Source: Nitrospirae bacterium GWB2_47_37
GTDB lineage: Bacteria; Nitrospirota; Thermodesulfovibrionia; Thermodesulfovibrionales; Dissulfurispiraceae
Length of the DNA: 58,832 bases
Direction of reading: 5' to 3'
NCBI GenBank assembly: GCA_001803635.1
Contig: MHDU01000044.1
Coordinates: 1-58,832, forward strand
In this document: in pieces, positions 45,161-53,724 of the stretch
Numbering within the stretch: the first letter of the stretch is position 1
Layout of the letters: each line of letters begins with the position of its first letter
The notes under the pieces: generated by a model
Told to the model about the DNA's origin: nothing
The model's input: the letters and a program-made list of their open reading frames with translations, nothing else
The model's database searches: none
Translations under genes and position numbers: made by a program

Positions 45161-45679
45161 TTACAATGTGTTAAAAATTACCCTAATAATCTCTCCAACT
45201 AATCCTTTTTCCAACCCTTTCGCGCCGCCATATCCATAAGAAAAATTCCAACCGCTCTTACTGGACTCGACAAGGATATTAGCTTTTGTTATTATTTTTT
45301 TATTTTCAGAGATTACTATTTGGACTTCGATTTTAGCCGGTTCGCCCAAATTGATTCCGAGCAGGGCGCCCGATATACCCCTACCTGCAATATTTCCGTC
45401 ATCATACTGCTTGAAAGATATTTCTATTGCAACGATCGAATTATTATTAACGGTAATATTTTTTTCCTTCAGACTTTCCCTAATAAGCAATTCAATTCTT
45501 TTTATATTTTCTGTTGCTATTTTTTCAACATTAGAAATAATAAAAAGATTAACCGAATTTGGCTGAGAGCTGATTTTCCCCTCAGATTGAATATTGGTAT
45601 TCATTGGTAAGCCAGAGCACCCGCTTACTACTATTATTAACATAAAAATCACCAATCCTATCAACATTATTCTTTTCAT
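45161..45679 (-). CDS. Small lipoprotein, GRGISGA-type
   Basis: From ATG 45679, with GGAGGTG seven bases upstream, the 172-residue protein has a lipoprotein signal (hydrophobic stretch, lipobox V-S-G-C). An alpha/beta domain follows with G-N-I-A-G-R-G-I-S-G-A-L-L-G and a Gly-rich end. It resembles DUF4410-like outer-membrane lipoproteins but I am not sure of the family. The bases upstream (GGAGGTGTGGGATG) are the same as before the lipoprotein gene at 47662-48315. Confidence 0.7.
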   Translation of the reverse strand: MKRIMLIGLVIFMLIIVVSGCSGLPMNTNIQSEGKISSQPNSVNLFIISNVEKIATENIKRIELLIRESLKEKNITVNNNSIVAIEISFKQYDDGNIAGRGISGALLGINLGEPAKIEVQIVISENKKIITKANILVESSKSGWNFSYGYGGAKGLEKGLVGEIIRVIFNTL

Positions 45680-45740
45680 CCCACACCTCCATTTGCACTG
45701 AGCAGTGAATATTTCCAAAATGGATCGGATGACCCTATTT

Positions 45741-45926
45741 TTATATTGGTTTTATCCCGAGGTCTTTGCATATTTTTCTCGCAAGGTTATCGTTGATTTC
45801 TGTATGTCTTGGTACGGATGAGCGTTTATTTTGACTTGGATTCAACCACCATGAATGACGTCCGCCTTCTCTTACAAATTCACAACCCTGAGACCGTAAA
45901 TACTTCAGCAGGTCATTGCGTTTCAT
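45741..45926 (-). CDS. hicA: HicA mRNA-interferase toxin
   Basis: The 61-residue protein is a typical HicA: N-terminal K-R-N-D-L-L-K-Y-L-R-S-Q-G, the catalytic G-G-R-H-S-W-W segment and a C-terminal L-A-R-K-I-C-K-D-L-G-I. HicA binds double-stranded RNA and cuts mRNA. It overlaps hicB by four bases and is downstream of it. Confidence 0.93.
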   Translation of the reverse strand: MKRNDLLKYLRSQGCEFVREGGRHSWWLNPSQNKRSSVPRHTEINDNLARKICKDLGIKPI

Positions 45927-46135
45927 ACGGCAATTTTTTCTTCTGCATATCCCGTTCCTACGGCAGAGAGAGCGTCTTGCCGGTTGAATTCAAGGGCCTC
46001 TTTTAGTGTGGCCCGAAGGCTTTCCACTAACTCTTCGTGGGTGCGCTCTTGACAGTTCACGCCGGGAATTTCCTCTATCCAGCCAATCCACCAATCACCC
46101 TCTTGCTTTACTATAGCTGTATATTCTGTATTCAT
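45923..46135 (-). CDS. hicB: HicB antitoxin
   Basis: The 70-residue protein has the HicB partial RNase H fold: Y-T-A-I-V-K-Q-E-G-D-W-W-I-G-W-I-E-E-I-P-G and T-x-E-E-L-x-E-S-L-R. It lacks a C-terminal DNA-binding domain, the short form of the family. GGGGGT precedes the ATG. It forms a module with hicA between two mosaic surface-protein genes. Confidence 0.92.
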   Translation of the reverse strand: MNTEYTAIVKQEGDWWIGWIEEIPGVNCQERTHEELVESLRATLKEALEFNRQDALSAVGTGYAEEKIAV

Positions 46136-46193
46136 ACTTACCCCCTTTCGGATAATGTCATTATACCTTAAAACCTTAATTCAAGTAACGCGC

Positions 46194-47567
46194 CTATTGC
46201 GCCCCAATCTTTACAGAAGCTTGGTAATCAGAAGTTTTATCAACAGTGCTGCAAGTAAGAGTATAAGTGGTTTCTTGGGAAGGTCTCACGCTCACAGAAT
46301 CGTTAAGGGGGCTGACACTGCCTACACCTTGATTTATGGAACAAGAGTCAGAACCTTCGTCAGGAGTGCCTCCATAATATCTACAATCCCACGATAAGGT
46401 GGAAGTGGCGGGAAGAACTTCTATCACAGCCGGGTCAGCGGAGAAATTACATTCCGGATATTTGAAAACAGTGACAGAGACGCTGTCCGAAAGGGTTTTA
46501 TCCTTGGGATAATTGCAGGACATTGAATAATTGTATGTTTTGCCTAAGCCCGGATTAGATGTTCCTCGAGCTATTTTGCCTAATTCTTCTCTGCCTGTGG
46601 CCGGGCCTTTACTGCCGCTCCAATCTCCGGAAGCTGAGCAAGATAACGCTCCTTCGGTTATCCAGTTAAGGGTGACGTAATTGCTGGCGACTTTGACCGT
46701 ATCCGGTCCGTCTGTGCCGTTAATTTTGAGGTCTAATTTGATGCATTCCGAATAAGCGTTTAATTGCGGATATCTGTATTGCGTGCCGTTTCTATCAAGA
46801 AGAATTACTTCATACTTATAATCCTTATTGGGCGCCAGACCGTTGTCCGTATAGGAAAAATTGGAAGTATGCGGCGAAGGCCAGGAATAGTATTCTATTT
46901 TATAATACTTTCTATTACCTTTTTTACCTATAACATTTCCGTCAGAATCATATACATTTTTATAATAAGGCTTTCCATCCTCATCATAAAAAGGTTCCTC
47001 TTCCACAATAGGGCAATCATTCGGCGGCTGTCCATATTCATCAGTAAAACATTGCGTTTTTCTCTCGTCTCCCAAGAATCCCTGTGAAAGCAAATTGTTG
47101 TCCCTATATATTCCGTATCGCAATGCGTCAACTGTTGTGTAGTTTAACGTAAAGCCGGTTGTACAGGTTCCGGTTTTATCCGAGTTGATAATCGGCGTGG
47201 CTGTCTGATTTTCCAAAGTCGGAGAACCGCTTGCGCCACCGCCACCGCCGCCACTATCACCCCCACATTCACCGGCATAAGTTTTAATAACCTTACCGGA
47301 AACATTGCCTAAACGACAACTGCCGTCCGCAGAAAGCCAATCAATACCTAAAACGCCGCCAAAAAATACTTCTAATGACCCTATAAATGTATTTAACACA
47401 ACATTAATTACAGTATCAATAATATCTACAACAGCTTCAAAAGCACCGCTGATAGCATCCCAAACATCATCCCAAAAGCCAGCATGCGCTGTTTTAACAG
47501 ATAAGCCGTAAATTGCCACTATTAAAATCAGAAAAGAAACAAAGAATTTATTATTGAAAAAACTCAT
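46194..47567 (-). CDS. Secreted mosaic protein B (Ig-like modules)
   Basis: The 457-residue protein has a signal peptide (about 1-29, ending A-H-A), an amphipathic region (30-80), a Gly-rich linker and at least three Ig/fibronectin-like modules. The first starts N-Q-T-A-T-P-I-I-N-S and the last P-E-C-N-F-S-A-D-P; both are almost the same as in protein A. The modules between (about 150-340) have no counterpart there. It is likely a surface or secreted protein of unknown role. The gene is AT-rich and sits upstream of hicBA. Confidence 0.72.
   Translation of the reverse strand: MSFFNNKFFVSFLILIVAIYGLSVKTAHAGFWDDVWDAISGAFEAVVDIIDTVINVVLNTFIGSLEVFFGGVLGIDWLSADGSCRLGNVSGKVIKTYAGECGGDSGGGGGGASGSPTLENQTATPIINSDKTGTCTTGFTLNYTTVDALRYGIYRDNNLLSQGFLGDERKTQCFTDEYGQPPNDCPIVEEEPFYDEDGKPYYKNVYDSDGNVIGKKGNRKYYKIEYYSWPSPHTSNFSYTDNGLAPNKDYKYEVILLDRNGTQYRYPQLNAYSECIKLDLKINGTDGPDTVKVASNYVTLNWITEGALSCSASGDWSGSKGPATGREELGKIARGTSNPGLGKTYNYSMSCNYPKDKTLSDSVSVTVFKYPECNFSADPAVIEVLPATSTLSWDCRYYGGTPDEGSDSCSINQGVGSVSPLNDSVSVRPSQETTYTLTCSTVDKTSDYQASVKIGAQ
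46203..46460. repeat. Direct repeat copy 2 (shared module of the paralogous pair)
   Basis: Second copy of the module described at 44289-44545, in the same orientation. A further shorter match between the two genes covers the N-Q-T-A-T-P-I-I-N-S region (about 44755-44810 and 47145-47200). Confidence 0.8.
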
Positions 47568-47633
47568 TACTATAATTTTAACAAACTGAAAATAAATGGC
47601 AAGATGGTTGGCTGTGGATAACTAAAAATAAAA

Positions 47634-47658
47634 GAGGGAGAGCTTTCACTCTCCCTTT
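47634..47658 (-). terminator. Terminator after the second lipoprotein gene
   Basis: GGGAGAG (47636-47642) pairs with CTCTCCC (47649-47655), extended by A-T pairs outside. On the minus strand the stem is followed by CTTTTATTTTT. It begins four bases past the stop codon of the 47662 gene. Confidence 0.75.
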
Positions 47659-47661
47659 GTT

Positions 47662-48315
47662 TTACCGATCGGACGACGAAGCTGGTATGGGCAAGTTATA
47701 TTCAACCAACTTACCGTCTTTTTTAATAGATATTTTAAGTTCGCTATCAGGCAGTTTTCCATCGGACATTGCCTCATCGGGAATTTTAAACCACAAAAAT
47801 CCTTGAGTGAATGTTTTAGGCTTAATGTCTCCAAGTTTTAAAACCTTACTTTTTAAATCCTGTTCAACATCTTTATTAACACTTGCAGTATGAGCCGCTG
47901 ATATTGGCCCACCAATACCATACGTAATCAAGAACCATCCAACAGATTTCAAACCCCAACTTCTTTTTGTAATCTTATAAACATCTTTAATCGGCAATGA
48001 CGCTAATGTAAACTGTTGGTGCGATTTGATGATTAAATTTGACGCAGTGACTTCAAAAACATATGACGAAGTGTTTAAAATACTCAGATGCACAGCTAAA
48101 ATATTATCCCCTATTAAATTCGCATCAAAATATTTTTTGCTGTCTTCCTTTGTTAATATCGGGAAGGCGGTAATTAATATGTCATTATCTCCAGCCTTCA
48201 CAACCTTGCTCTCGTCAATCTGCGACGGCACATTCTGTACCGTATAATAACTCGCGCACCCGCTTGTCAAAACCGCGACGAGCAAAACCAAACTTATCAT
48301 TACTAACTTTTTCAT
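47662..48315 (-). CDS. Lipoprotein of unknown function
   Basis: The 217-residue protein has a clear lipoprotein signal (lipobox L-T-S-G-C at about residues 16-20) and a beta-rich domain with an internal hydrophobic Gly segment (about 125-145, W-F-L-I-T-Y-G-I-G-G). I do not recognise the family. GGAGGTG precedes the ATG in a sequence identical to that before the 45161 lipoprotein. This suggests the two genes came with a common upstream unit. Confidence 0.75.
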   Translation of the reverse strand: MKKLVMISLVLLVAVLTSGCASYYTVQNVPSQIDESKVVKAGDNDILITAFPILTKEDSKKYFDANLIGDNILAVHLSILNTSSYVFEVTASNLIIKSHQQFTLASLPIKDVYKITKRSWGLKSVGWFLITYGIGGPISAAHTASVNKDVEQDLKSKVLKLGDIKPKTFTQGFLWFKIPDEAMSDGKLPDSELKISIKKDGKLVEYNLPIPASSSDR

Positions 48316-48525
48316 CCCACACCTCCTATTATTTAGTCCGTTGAAAAAAAGCCGAGGCTTAGATGCATTCGTGCATTTGCCATGAAAGAATTATATCACA
48401 GGAGGAAAGTGGTGTCGTAAGCTTAATGCGCGAACTAACGAGCGGCTATTTGTCGGCCCTGCGAACGGCTTGTTGGATAAGGCTTTGCTATTTTTGATTT
48501 CAGGGGGTATTTCCCCGGATTTTCT

Positions 48526-48801
48526 ATGTTGTCAATTTCCAGATCTATATCTAATTCCGGCCAGTATAATTTTGACAATAAAATTAAAGTTGATGATATC
48601 AGGAAGAAAAATACCTTTACCCTCAAATATAAAGATGCAAAGTTACCCCTTTATATACAGGTTTATCCTTATCGAAACGGCTCAAAAGTTACATATGAGA
48701 TAGAAATCCCCTACGAAGTTGACTCGCAAAGGGGGATAAGCATGCCGAAAGAGGATATTGATTCGATAAAAACGCAAATAGAAAAGATAGCCAATGATTA
48801 A
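48526..48801 (+). pseudogene. Orphan fragment, probably a truncated exported protein
   Basis: The 91-codon frame has protein-like content in its last 70 residues (alternating charged and hydrophobic residues, Y-I-Q-V-Y-P-Y-R-N-G-S-K-V) but no ribosome binding site and no proper signal peptide. A broken lipoprotein is likely. An overlapping 63-codon frame on the other strand (48435-48626) is less convincing. The remaining stretch 48316-48525 holds short hairpins (one with a TTCG loop at 48371-48384) and no gene that I can support. Confidence 0.4.
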
Positions 48802-48973
48802 AACGAGGGCGTAGCTTCCAAAAGTATTACCGAATTGTAGACTTTCTGTGAACAAGCCATCCAGAAAGCCTGTAACTGGCTGTCGGCATGGTAGCCCTTG
48901 CCGCATGGTTCTGCATGGCTTTTTTTGCAATATGATATAATATTTGCAACGCCATTAAAGGAGTTTGCCGATA

Positions 48974-49267
48974 ATGAAGGATGTGAACAGCATACTTGAA
49001 ATGCTGAGAAAAAATAAGCCGCAGCTTGCAAAAGACTATGGCCTTGTCAATATCGGCGTATTCGGCTCTTATGTGAGGGCAGAACAGACAGAAAATAGCG
49101 ATGTTGATATTCTCATTGAACTTTCCGTTCCAGTCGGTTTAATCTCGATATTAAAGTTAAAGCATACCCTTGAGGATATTATTGGGTCGAGGGTTGATGT
49201 TGTAAGCAGAAAGGCATTAAAGCCATATATCGGAGCGCGAATATTAAAAGAAGTCCGGTATGCCTAA
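48974..49267 (+). CDS. mntA: MntA-type nucleotidyltransferase antitoxin
   Basis: The 97-residue protein has the minimal nucleotidyltransferase motif F-G-S-Y-V-R-A-E-Q-T-E-N-S-D-V-D. MntA adenylylates a Tyr of its HepT partner and blocks its RNase activity. I choose ATG 48974 because AAAGGAG is ten bases upstream; a TTG nine bases earlier is too close to it. A TATAAT lies about 40 bases upstream. It overlaps hepT by eight bases. Confidence 0.9.
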   Translation: MKDVNSILEMLRKNKPQLAKDYGLVNIGVFGSYVRAEQTENSDVDILIELSVPVGLISILKLKHTLEDIIGSRVDVVSRKALKPYIGARILKEVRYA

Positions 49268-49616
49268 CCCAAGAGATATAAGGGATTACCTCCACGACAT
49301 CCTGCATGACATTGATAATGCGCGAAATTTCACTTCGAACATGTCGCTGCCGGAATTTCAGGCAGATGAAAAGACGATTTATGCTGTTGCAAAATGTCTT
49401 GAAAATATCGGCGAGGCTGTTAAGCGTATGCCTGACGACATCAGAGATAAATATAATATTATTCCATGGCGTGAAATTGCGGGCATGAGAGACATTCTTT
49501 CCCACGAATATTTTCAGGTAGAGGTTGCCGAAATGTGGATTACTGTCCAAAATGATCTGCAGTCTTTGGAAGATGCGGTCAAGCAAATACTTTCCGAGAT
49601 GGAATTCCGGCAATAA
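49260..49616 (+). CDS. hepT: HepT-type HEPN ribonuclease toxin (DUF86)
   Basis: The 118-residue all-helical protein has the HEPN catalytic motif R77-D-I-L-S-H82-E-Y, the RxxxxHxY signature with the Tyr that MntA modifies. It forms a type VII toxin-antitoxin module with the preceding gene and appears intact. It contrasts with the broken copy at 43723-44230. Confidence 0.9.
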   Translation: MPNPRDIRDYLHDILHDIDNARNFTSNMSLPEFQADEKTIYAVAKCLENIGEAVKRMPDDIRDKYNIIPWREIAGMRDILSHEYFQVEVAEMWITVQNDLQSLEDAVKQILSEMEFRQ

Positions 49617-49732
49617 TAAATGCATCTTAAATATCTTTTAAAAGCCTTTCCGGCTATTGCTCAATAGTTACATAATCGGTTATTATATGAGCCGAATTTT
49701 TTTATTATTAGAGGAGACGCATAGAAATTAAA

Positions 49733-51475
49733 ATGTCCGACATTGTTGAAAAAGATACAGCGGAACTGGAGATTCTCCGACACAGCACATCCCACATCAT
49801 GGCGCATGCCGTAAAGGATTTGTTCCCCGAAGTAAAATTCGCAATAGGCCCCGCAATCGAAGACGGTTTTTACTACGACTTCGACAGGCCTGCCGCGTTC
49901 GCTCCGGAAGACCTCGCGAAGATCGAAAAGAGGATGAAGGAGATAATAAAAAAGAATAACCCTTTTGTCCGCAAGGAAATCTCAAAGGCAGAGGCGATCG
50001 AGATATTCGGGCAGAAAGGCGAAAATTATAAGGTCGAGCTGCTTCAGGAAATCCCCGACGATACTGTTTCTTTGTACGAAGAAGGCGGTTTCGTTGATCT
50101 TTGCAGGGGGCCTCATTTGCCTAAGACGGGAATGGTCAAGGCATTCAAGCTTCTGAGCGTTGCGGGCGCGTACTGGCGCGGAGACGAAAAGAATAAGATG
50201 CTCCGTAGGATCTACGGCACTGCGTTCGAGACAAAAGAGGAACTGGACGCGTATCTTAATTTCCTCGAAGAGGTCAAAAAAAGGGATCACAGAAAATTAG
50301 GCAAGGAACTCGATCTCTTCAGCCTGAGCGAAGATATAGGCCCCGGGCTCATACTCTGGCATCCCAACGGCGCGATAATAAGAAAGACCATAGAGGACTT
50401 CTGGAGGAACGAGCATATAAAGGCCGACTACAAGATACTCTTTACGCCGCATATCGCCAAGCTCCACCTCTGGCAGCAAAGCGGGCACTGGGATTTTTAC
50501 AGGGAAAATATGTATTCTCCGATGGAGATAGAGGAAGTCGCGTACGAGTTGAAGCCGATGAACTGCCCGTTCCATATCGATATATACAAAAGTTCTCTGA
50601 AGAGCTATAGAGACCTGCCTTTAAGATACGCGGAACTCGGAACGGTTTACAGATACGAGCGATCGGGCGTGCTTCACGGTCTTTTGAGGGTAAGGGGATT
50701 CACTCAGGACGACGCGCATATATTTTGCATGGAAGACCAAATAGAGGATGAGATACTTAATATACTCGACTTCACGCTTTTCATTCTCAGGACATTCGGA
50801 TTCGAATCTTACGACATCTATCTCTCGACCCGTCCTGAAAAATATGTAGGCTCTCTCGATAACTGGGAAAAGGCGACGGACGCACTCAAACACGCGCTCG
50901 ATAAAAAAGGTCTCGCATACCGGGTAGACCCGGGAGAAGGCGTTTTTTACGGCCCGAAAATAGACATAAAGATAAAAGATTCTTTAAACAGGTCGTGGCA
51001 GTGCAGCACTATTCAGGTTGACTTCAATCTCCCTGAAAGGTTCGATGTGACCTACCGCGGGAGCGACGGCAAAGAGCACCGGCCGATAATGATCCACAGG
51101 GCATTGATGGGCTCGCTCGAGAGATTCTTCGGCGTGCTTATCGAACATTACGCGGGCGCGTTCCCGTTATGGCTCTCGCCGGTTCAGGTGTCGGTACTGA
51201 CGATCGCGGAACGGCACGGCGATTACGCGCTGGAAATAGGAACGGCGCTGAAAATATCGGATATAAGGACCGAAATAAATACGGATAACGAAAAGATAGG
51301 GTATAAGATAAGGGAAGCTGCCGTGAGAAAAATACCGTATCTTGTTATAATAGGCGATAAGGAAGTTTCGGAGAAGATGATAACCGTCAGAAAAAGAAAC
51401 GGCGAAAATATAGGGCCGTTTACAGCGGAACAGTTTATGGATATAATAAAAGACGAAATAAACGGCAAAAAGTGA
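49733..51475 (+). CDS. thrS: Threonyl-tRNA synthetase lacking the N-terminal TGS domain
   Basis: The 580-residue protein begins directly with the editing domain ([10 protein letters not shown] and D-L-C-R-G-P-H) and has the class II core with the zinc ligand in P-M-N-C-P-F-H, motif 2 [17 protein letters not shown] and a C-terminal anticodon domain. The usual ~60-residue TGS domain is absent. The ribosome binding site GAGGAG (49711-49716) is 16 bases from the ATG, too far. In-frame ATT 49727 or ATA 49721 would be better spaced and add two or four residues. It heads the thrS-infC-rpmI-rplT-pheST operon. Confidence 0.95.
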   Translation: MSDIVEKDTAELEILRHSTSHIMAHAVKDLFPEVKFAIGPAIEDGFYYDFDRPAAFAPEDLAKIEKRMKEIIKKNNPFVRKEISKAEAIEIFGQKGENYKVELLQEIPDDTVSLYEEGGFVDLCRGPHLPKTGMVKAFKLLSVAGAYWRGDEKNKMLRRIYGTAFETKEELDAYLNFLEEVKKRDHRKLGKELDLFSLSEDIGPGLILWHPNGAIIRKTIEDFWRNEHIKADYKILFTPHIAKLHLWQQSGHWDFYRENMYSPMEIEEVAYELKPMNCPFHIDIYKSSLKSYRDLPLRYAELGTVYRYERSGVLHGLLRVRGFTQDDAHIFCMEDQIEDEILNILDFTLFILRTFGFESYDIYLSTRPEKYVGSLDNWEKATDALKHALDKKGLAYRVDPGEGVFYGPKIDIKIKDSLNRSWQCSTIQVDFNLPERFDVTYRGSDGKEHRPIMIHRALMGSLERFFGVLIEHYAGAFPLWLSPVQVSVLTIAERHGDYALEIGTALKISDIRTEINTDNEKIGYKIREAAVRKIPYLVIIGDKEVSEKMITVRKRNGENIGPFTAEQFMDIIKDEINGKK

Positions 51476-51515
51476 TATTGGAGATTGCTCCAAAACTATC
51501 GATGGAGGTGAGAGC

Positions 51516-52016
51516 ATAAGCAAGGACATCAGATTTAACGAAGGTATCAGAGTGAGGGAAGTAAGGCTCATCGATGACGAGGGCAAGCAGGTAGGCGTTA
51601 CGCCCATTCTGGAGGCTCTCAAGTTGGCGCGTGAAAGAGGATACGACCTCGTTGAAGTAGCCCCCAATGCCGTTCCTCCCGTATGCAGGATAATGGATTA
51701 CGGCAAGTACAAATATCAGATGAGCAAAAAGCATACGGCGAGAAAGACAGTCGATGTCAAAGAGGTTAAGATAAGGCCTCAGATAACCGATCACGACCTT
51801 CATCTCAAGATAAAGAATATAAGGCGGTTTCTTGACGACGGAGACAAGGCGAAGGTTACCATGTTTTTCAGGGGCAGGGAAATCATAAGGCCGGAGATCG
51901 GAATGAAGCTGTTTGAGAAAGTAGTTGAATCCCTTTCCGGAAAGTTCCAGGTGGAGCAGCAGCCTAAACAGGAAGGGAAAAGCATTACTATGGTGATAGC
52001 GCCATCAAGCAAATAA
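51516..52016 (+). CDS. infC: Translation initiation factor IF-3 (AUA start)
   Basis: The 166-residue protein is IF-3: the N-domain begins I-R-F-N-E-G-I-R-V-R-E-V-R-L-I-D, with L-E-A-L-K-L-A-R-E-R-G-Y-D-L-V-E-V-A-P, and the C-domain has V-K-E-V-K-I-R-P. The conserved N-terminus is in frame only back to ATA 51516, which lies behind GGAGGTGAGAGC. The first ATG/GTG alternative (GTG 51552) would cut the conserved start. IF-3 genes with AUU, AUC or AUA starts are known and serve autoregulation, since IF-3 rejects non-canonical starts. Confidence 0.93.
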   Translation: MSKDIRFNEGIRVREVRLIDDEGKQVGVTPILEALKLARERGYDLVEVAPNAVPPVCRIMDYGKYKYQMSKKHTARKTVDVKEVKIRPQITDHDLHLKIKNIRRFLDDGDKAKVTMFFRGREIIRPEIGMKLFEKVVESLSGKFQVEQQPKQEGKSITMVIAPSSK

Positions 52017-52031
52017 AGAAAGGAGAATAAA

Positions 52032-52232
52032 ATGCCTAAGATGAAGACTCACAGAGGCGCTGCCAAGAGGTTTAAAGTAACGGGCAGCGGGAAAATAAAG
52101 AGATACAGTGCGAACAGGAGCCACCTTTTGACGGGCAAGCCGGCCAAGAGGATGAGAGGGCTCAGGAAGAGCAGCTTAGTGCCGGAAGTGCAGCATGACA
52201 ATGTAAAGAAGCTTTTGCCGTACATGTTCTAA
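52032..52232 (+). CDS. rpmI: 50S ribosomal protein L35
   Basis: The 66-residue protein starts [14 protein letters not shown] and is rich in Lys and Arg, as all L35 proteins. AGAAAGGAG precedes the ATG, 16 bases after infC. Confidence 0.97.
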   Translation: MPKMKTHRGAAKRFKVTGSGKIKRYSANRSHLLTGKPAKRMRGLRKSSLVPEVQHDNVKKLLPYMF

Positions 52233-52242
52233 ACCGCGTCAG

Positions 52243-52281
52243 GCGTCAAGCGCACGATTTTCGACGCATTCCGCTTGACGC
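52243..52281 (+). promoter_or_regulatory. Hairpin between rpmI and rplT, possible L20 control site or attenuator
   Basis: GCGTCAAGCG (52243-52252) and CGCTTGACGC (52272-52281) form a perfect 10-base stem with a 19-base loop. A weak T-rich tail follows (CTTTTATTTATT). It lies in the 110-base gap before rplT. L20 is known to bind RNA structures in its own operon in E. coli and Firmicutes. Whether this stem mimics the L20 site on 23S rRNA was not tested. Confidence 0.5.
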
Positions 52282-52342
52282 GAATGTCTTTTATTTATTA
52301 AACTATACGTCTTTAAAGCAATGAATTTGAGGAGGAAGTAAA

Positions 52343-52693
52343 ATGCCGAGGGCAAAAGGCGGTTATAAGACAAGGAAATACCATAAAAAAGTCCTTGATA
52401 TGGCAAAGGGGCAGTACGGCGCCAGAAAGCGCGTATATAAGGTGGCTGCCCAGATTGTGGATAAAGGACTTCTTGCTGCGTATAAAGACAGGAAACTCAA
52501 GAAGCGCGAATTCAGGGCGCTGTGGATCGCGAGGATCAATGCAGCCGTAAGGTCTCTCGGAGTGTCTTACAGCCTGTTCATTAACAGCTTGAAGAAGGCG
52601 AATATTATCCTCAACAGAAAAGCACTTGCGGATCTGGCGTATAATGATCCCAAGGCATTCGGCGAACTTGTAAATCAAGTTAAAGCAAATTAA
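52343..52693 (+). CDS. rplT: 50S ribosomal protein L20
   Basis: The 116-residue protein has the L20 sequence: [18 protein letters not shown], and [24 protein letters not shown] precedes the ATG. It binds 23S rRNA early in assembly and can repress its own operon. Confidence 0.97.
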   Translation: MPRAKGGYKTRKYHKKVLDMAKGQYGARKRVYKVAAQIVDKGLLAAYKDRKLKKREFRALWIARINAAVRSLGVSYSLFINSLKKANIILNRKALADLAYNDPKAFGELVNQVKAN

Positions 52694-52719
52694 GAGTTAA
52701 CGAGTGAAGAGTTGAGGGG

Positions 52720-53724
52720 ATGGAAGACCCTAAGCAGACATTCCTCAAAGAATTAAGCTCCGCAAACAATCTTTCCGAGCTGGCGAATCTCAGGGTCAAA
52801 TATTTAGGCAGAAAGGGGATTATAACCGAGCGGTTAAAATCCCTTTCCGCGCTTCCTCCGGAAGAAAGGCCGTTACAGGGCAAAAATATAAATGAAATAA
52901 AGGAATCTATCGAAGCCGATCTCGACTCGAGGGAATCACGGCTTAAGCATGAAGAATTAAAGAAGCAACTGCTTTCGGATTCGGTCGACGTTACCTTGAG
53001 CGGCAAATTCATTCCCTTCGGCAGGCCGCATCCCATAAATAAGGTCCTCTCAGAAATAACGGACATTTTCGTGGGAATGGGATTCAGCGTGGAGGAAGGG
53101 CCTGAAGTCGAACTCGACTATTATAATTTCGAGGCGTTGAACATACCTAAGGATCATCCGGCGCGGGATATGCAGGATACGTTCTACATAACCGACGACA
53201 TAGTATTAAGAACCCACACGTCGCCGGTTCAGGTGCGGGTCATGGAAAAAAGAAAACCGCCGGTGCGGTTTATAGCTCCAGGCAAGGTTTACCGCTGCGA
53301 TGCCGATATAACGCATACGCCGATGTTCCATCAGATCGAGGGCTTCATGGTGGATAAGGGCATAACATTCAGCAATCTTAAGGGGGTCTTAGAGGCGTTT
53401 CTGCATCGGATGTTCGGCGCGGATACGCCGGTGCGCTTCAGGCCGAGTTTTTTCCCTTTTACGGAGCCGTCCGCGGAAGTGGATATAGGATGCATATTGT
53501 GCGGCGGGGCCGGATGCAGGGTCTGCAAAGGTTCGGGATGGCTCGAAATATTAGGGGCCGGGATGGTAAACCCGAAGGTATTCGAACACGTAGGCTACGA
53601 CCCCGAAGAATATTCGGGCTTCGCGTTCGGCATGGGAATAGAGAGGATAGCCATGCTTAAGTATTCGATAGACGACATCAGGCTGTTCTACGAGAACGAC
53701 ATAAGATTTCTGAGGCAGTTCTAA
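52720..53724 (+). CDS. pheS: Phenylalanyl-tRNA synthetase alpha subunit
   Basis: The 334-residue protein has an N-terminal coiled coil (about 1-85) and the catalytic core: motif 1 region [10 protein letters not shown], motif 2 [12 protein letters not shown], and motif 3 [10 protein letters not shown]. An extra Cys pair region [14 protein letters not shown] (about 258-271) looks like a small zinc knuckle, as in many bacterial PheS proteins. Its last base is shared with the pheT ATG. Confidence 0.95.
   Translation: MEDPKQTFLKELSSANNLSELANLRVKYLGRKGIITERLKSLSALPPEERPLQGKNINEIKESIEADLDSRESRLKHEELKKQLLSDSVDVTLSGKFIPFGRPHPINKVLSEITDIFVGMGFSVEEGPEVELDYYNFEALNIPKDHPARDMQDTFYITDDIVLRTHTSPVQVRVMEKRKPPVRFIAPGKVYRCDADITHTPMFHQIEGFMVDKGITFSNLKGVLEAFLHRMFGADTPVRFRPSFFPFTEPSAEVDIGCILCGGAGCRVCKGSGWLEILGAGMVNPKVFEHVGYDPEEYSGFAFGMGIERIAMLKYSIDDIRLFYENDIRFLRQF

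Noticed and set aside
48434-48480. AACTAAC...GTTGGAT pair resembling a short integron attC site
   Set aside because: Only about 46 bases long, below usual attC size, one core mismatch, and no second site or integrase gene in the window.
49617-49732. Possible T-box or tRNA-like operator upstream of thrS
   Set aside because: No specifier stem, TGGN bulge or tRNA-Thr anticodon-like hairpin was found in the 116 bases.
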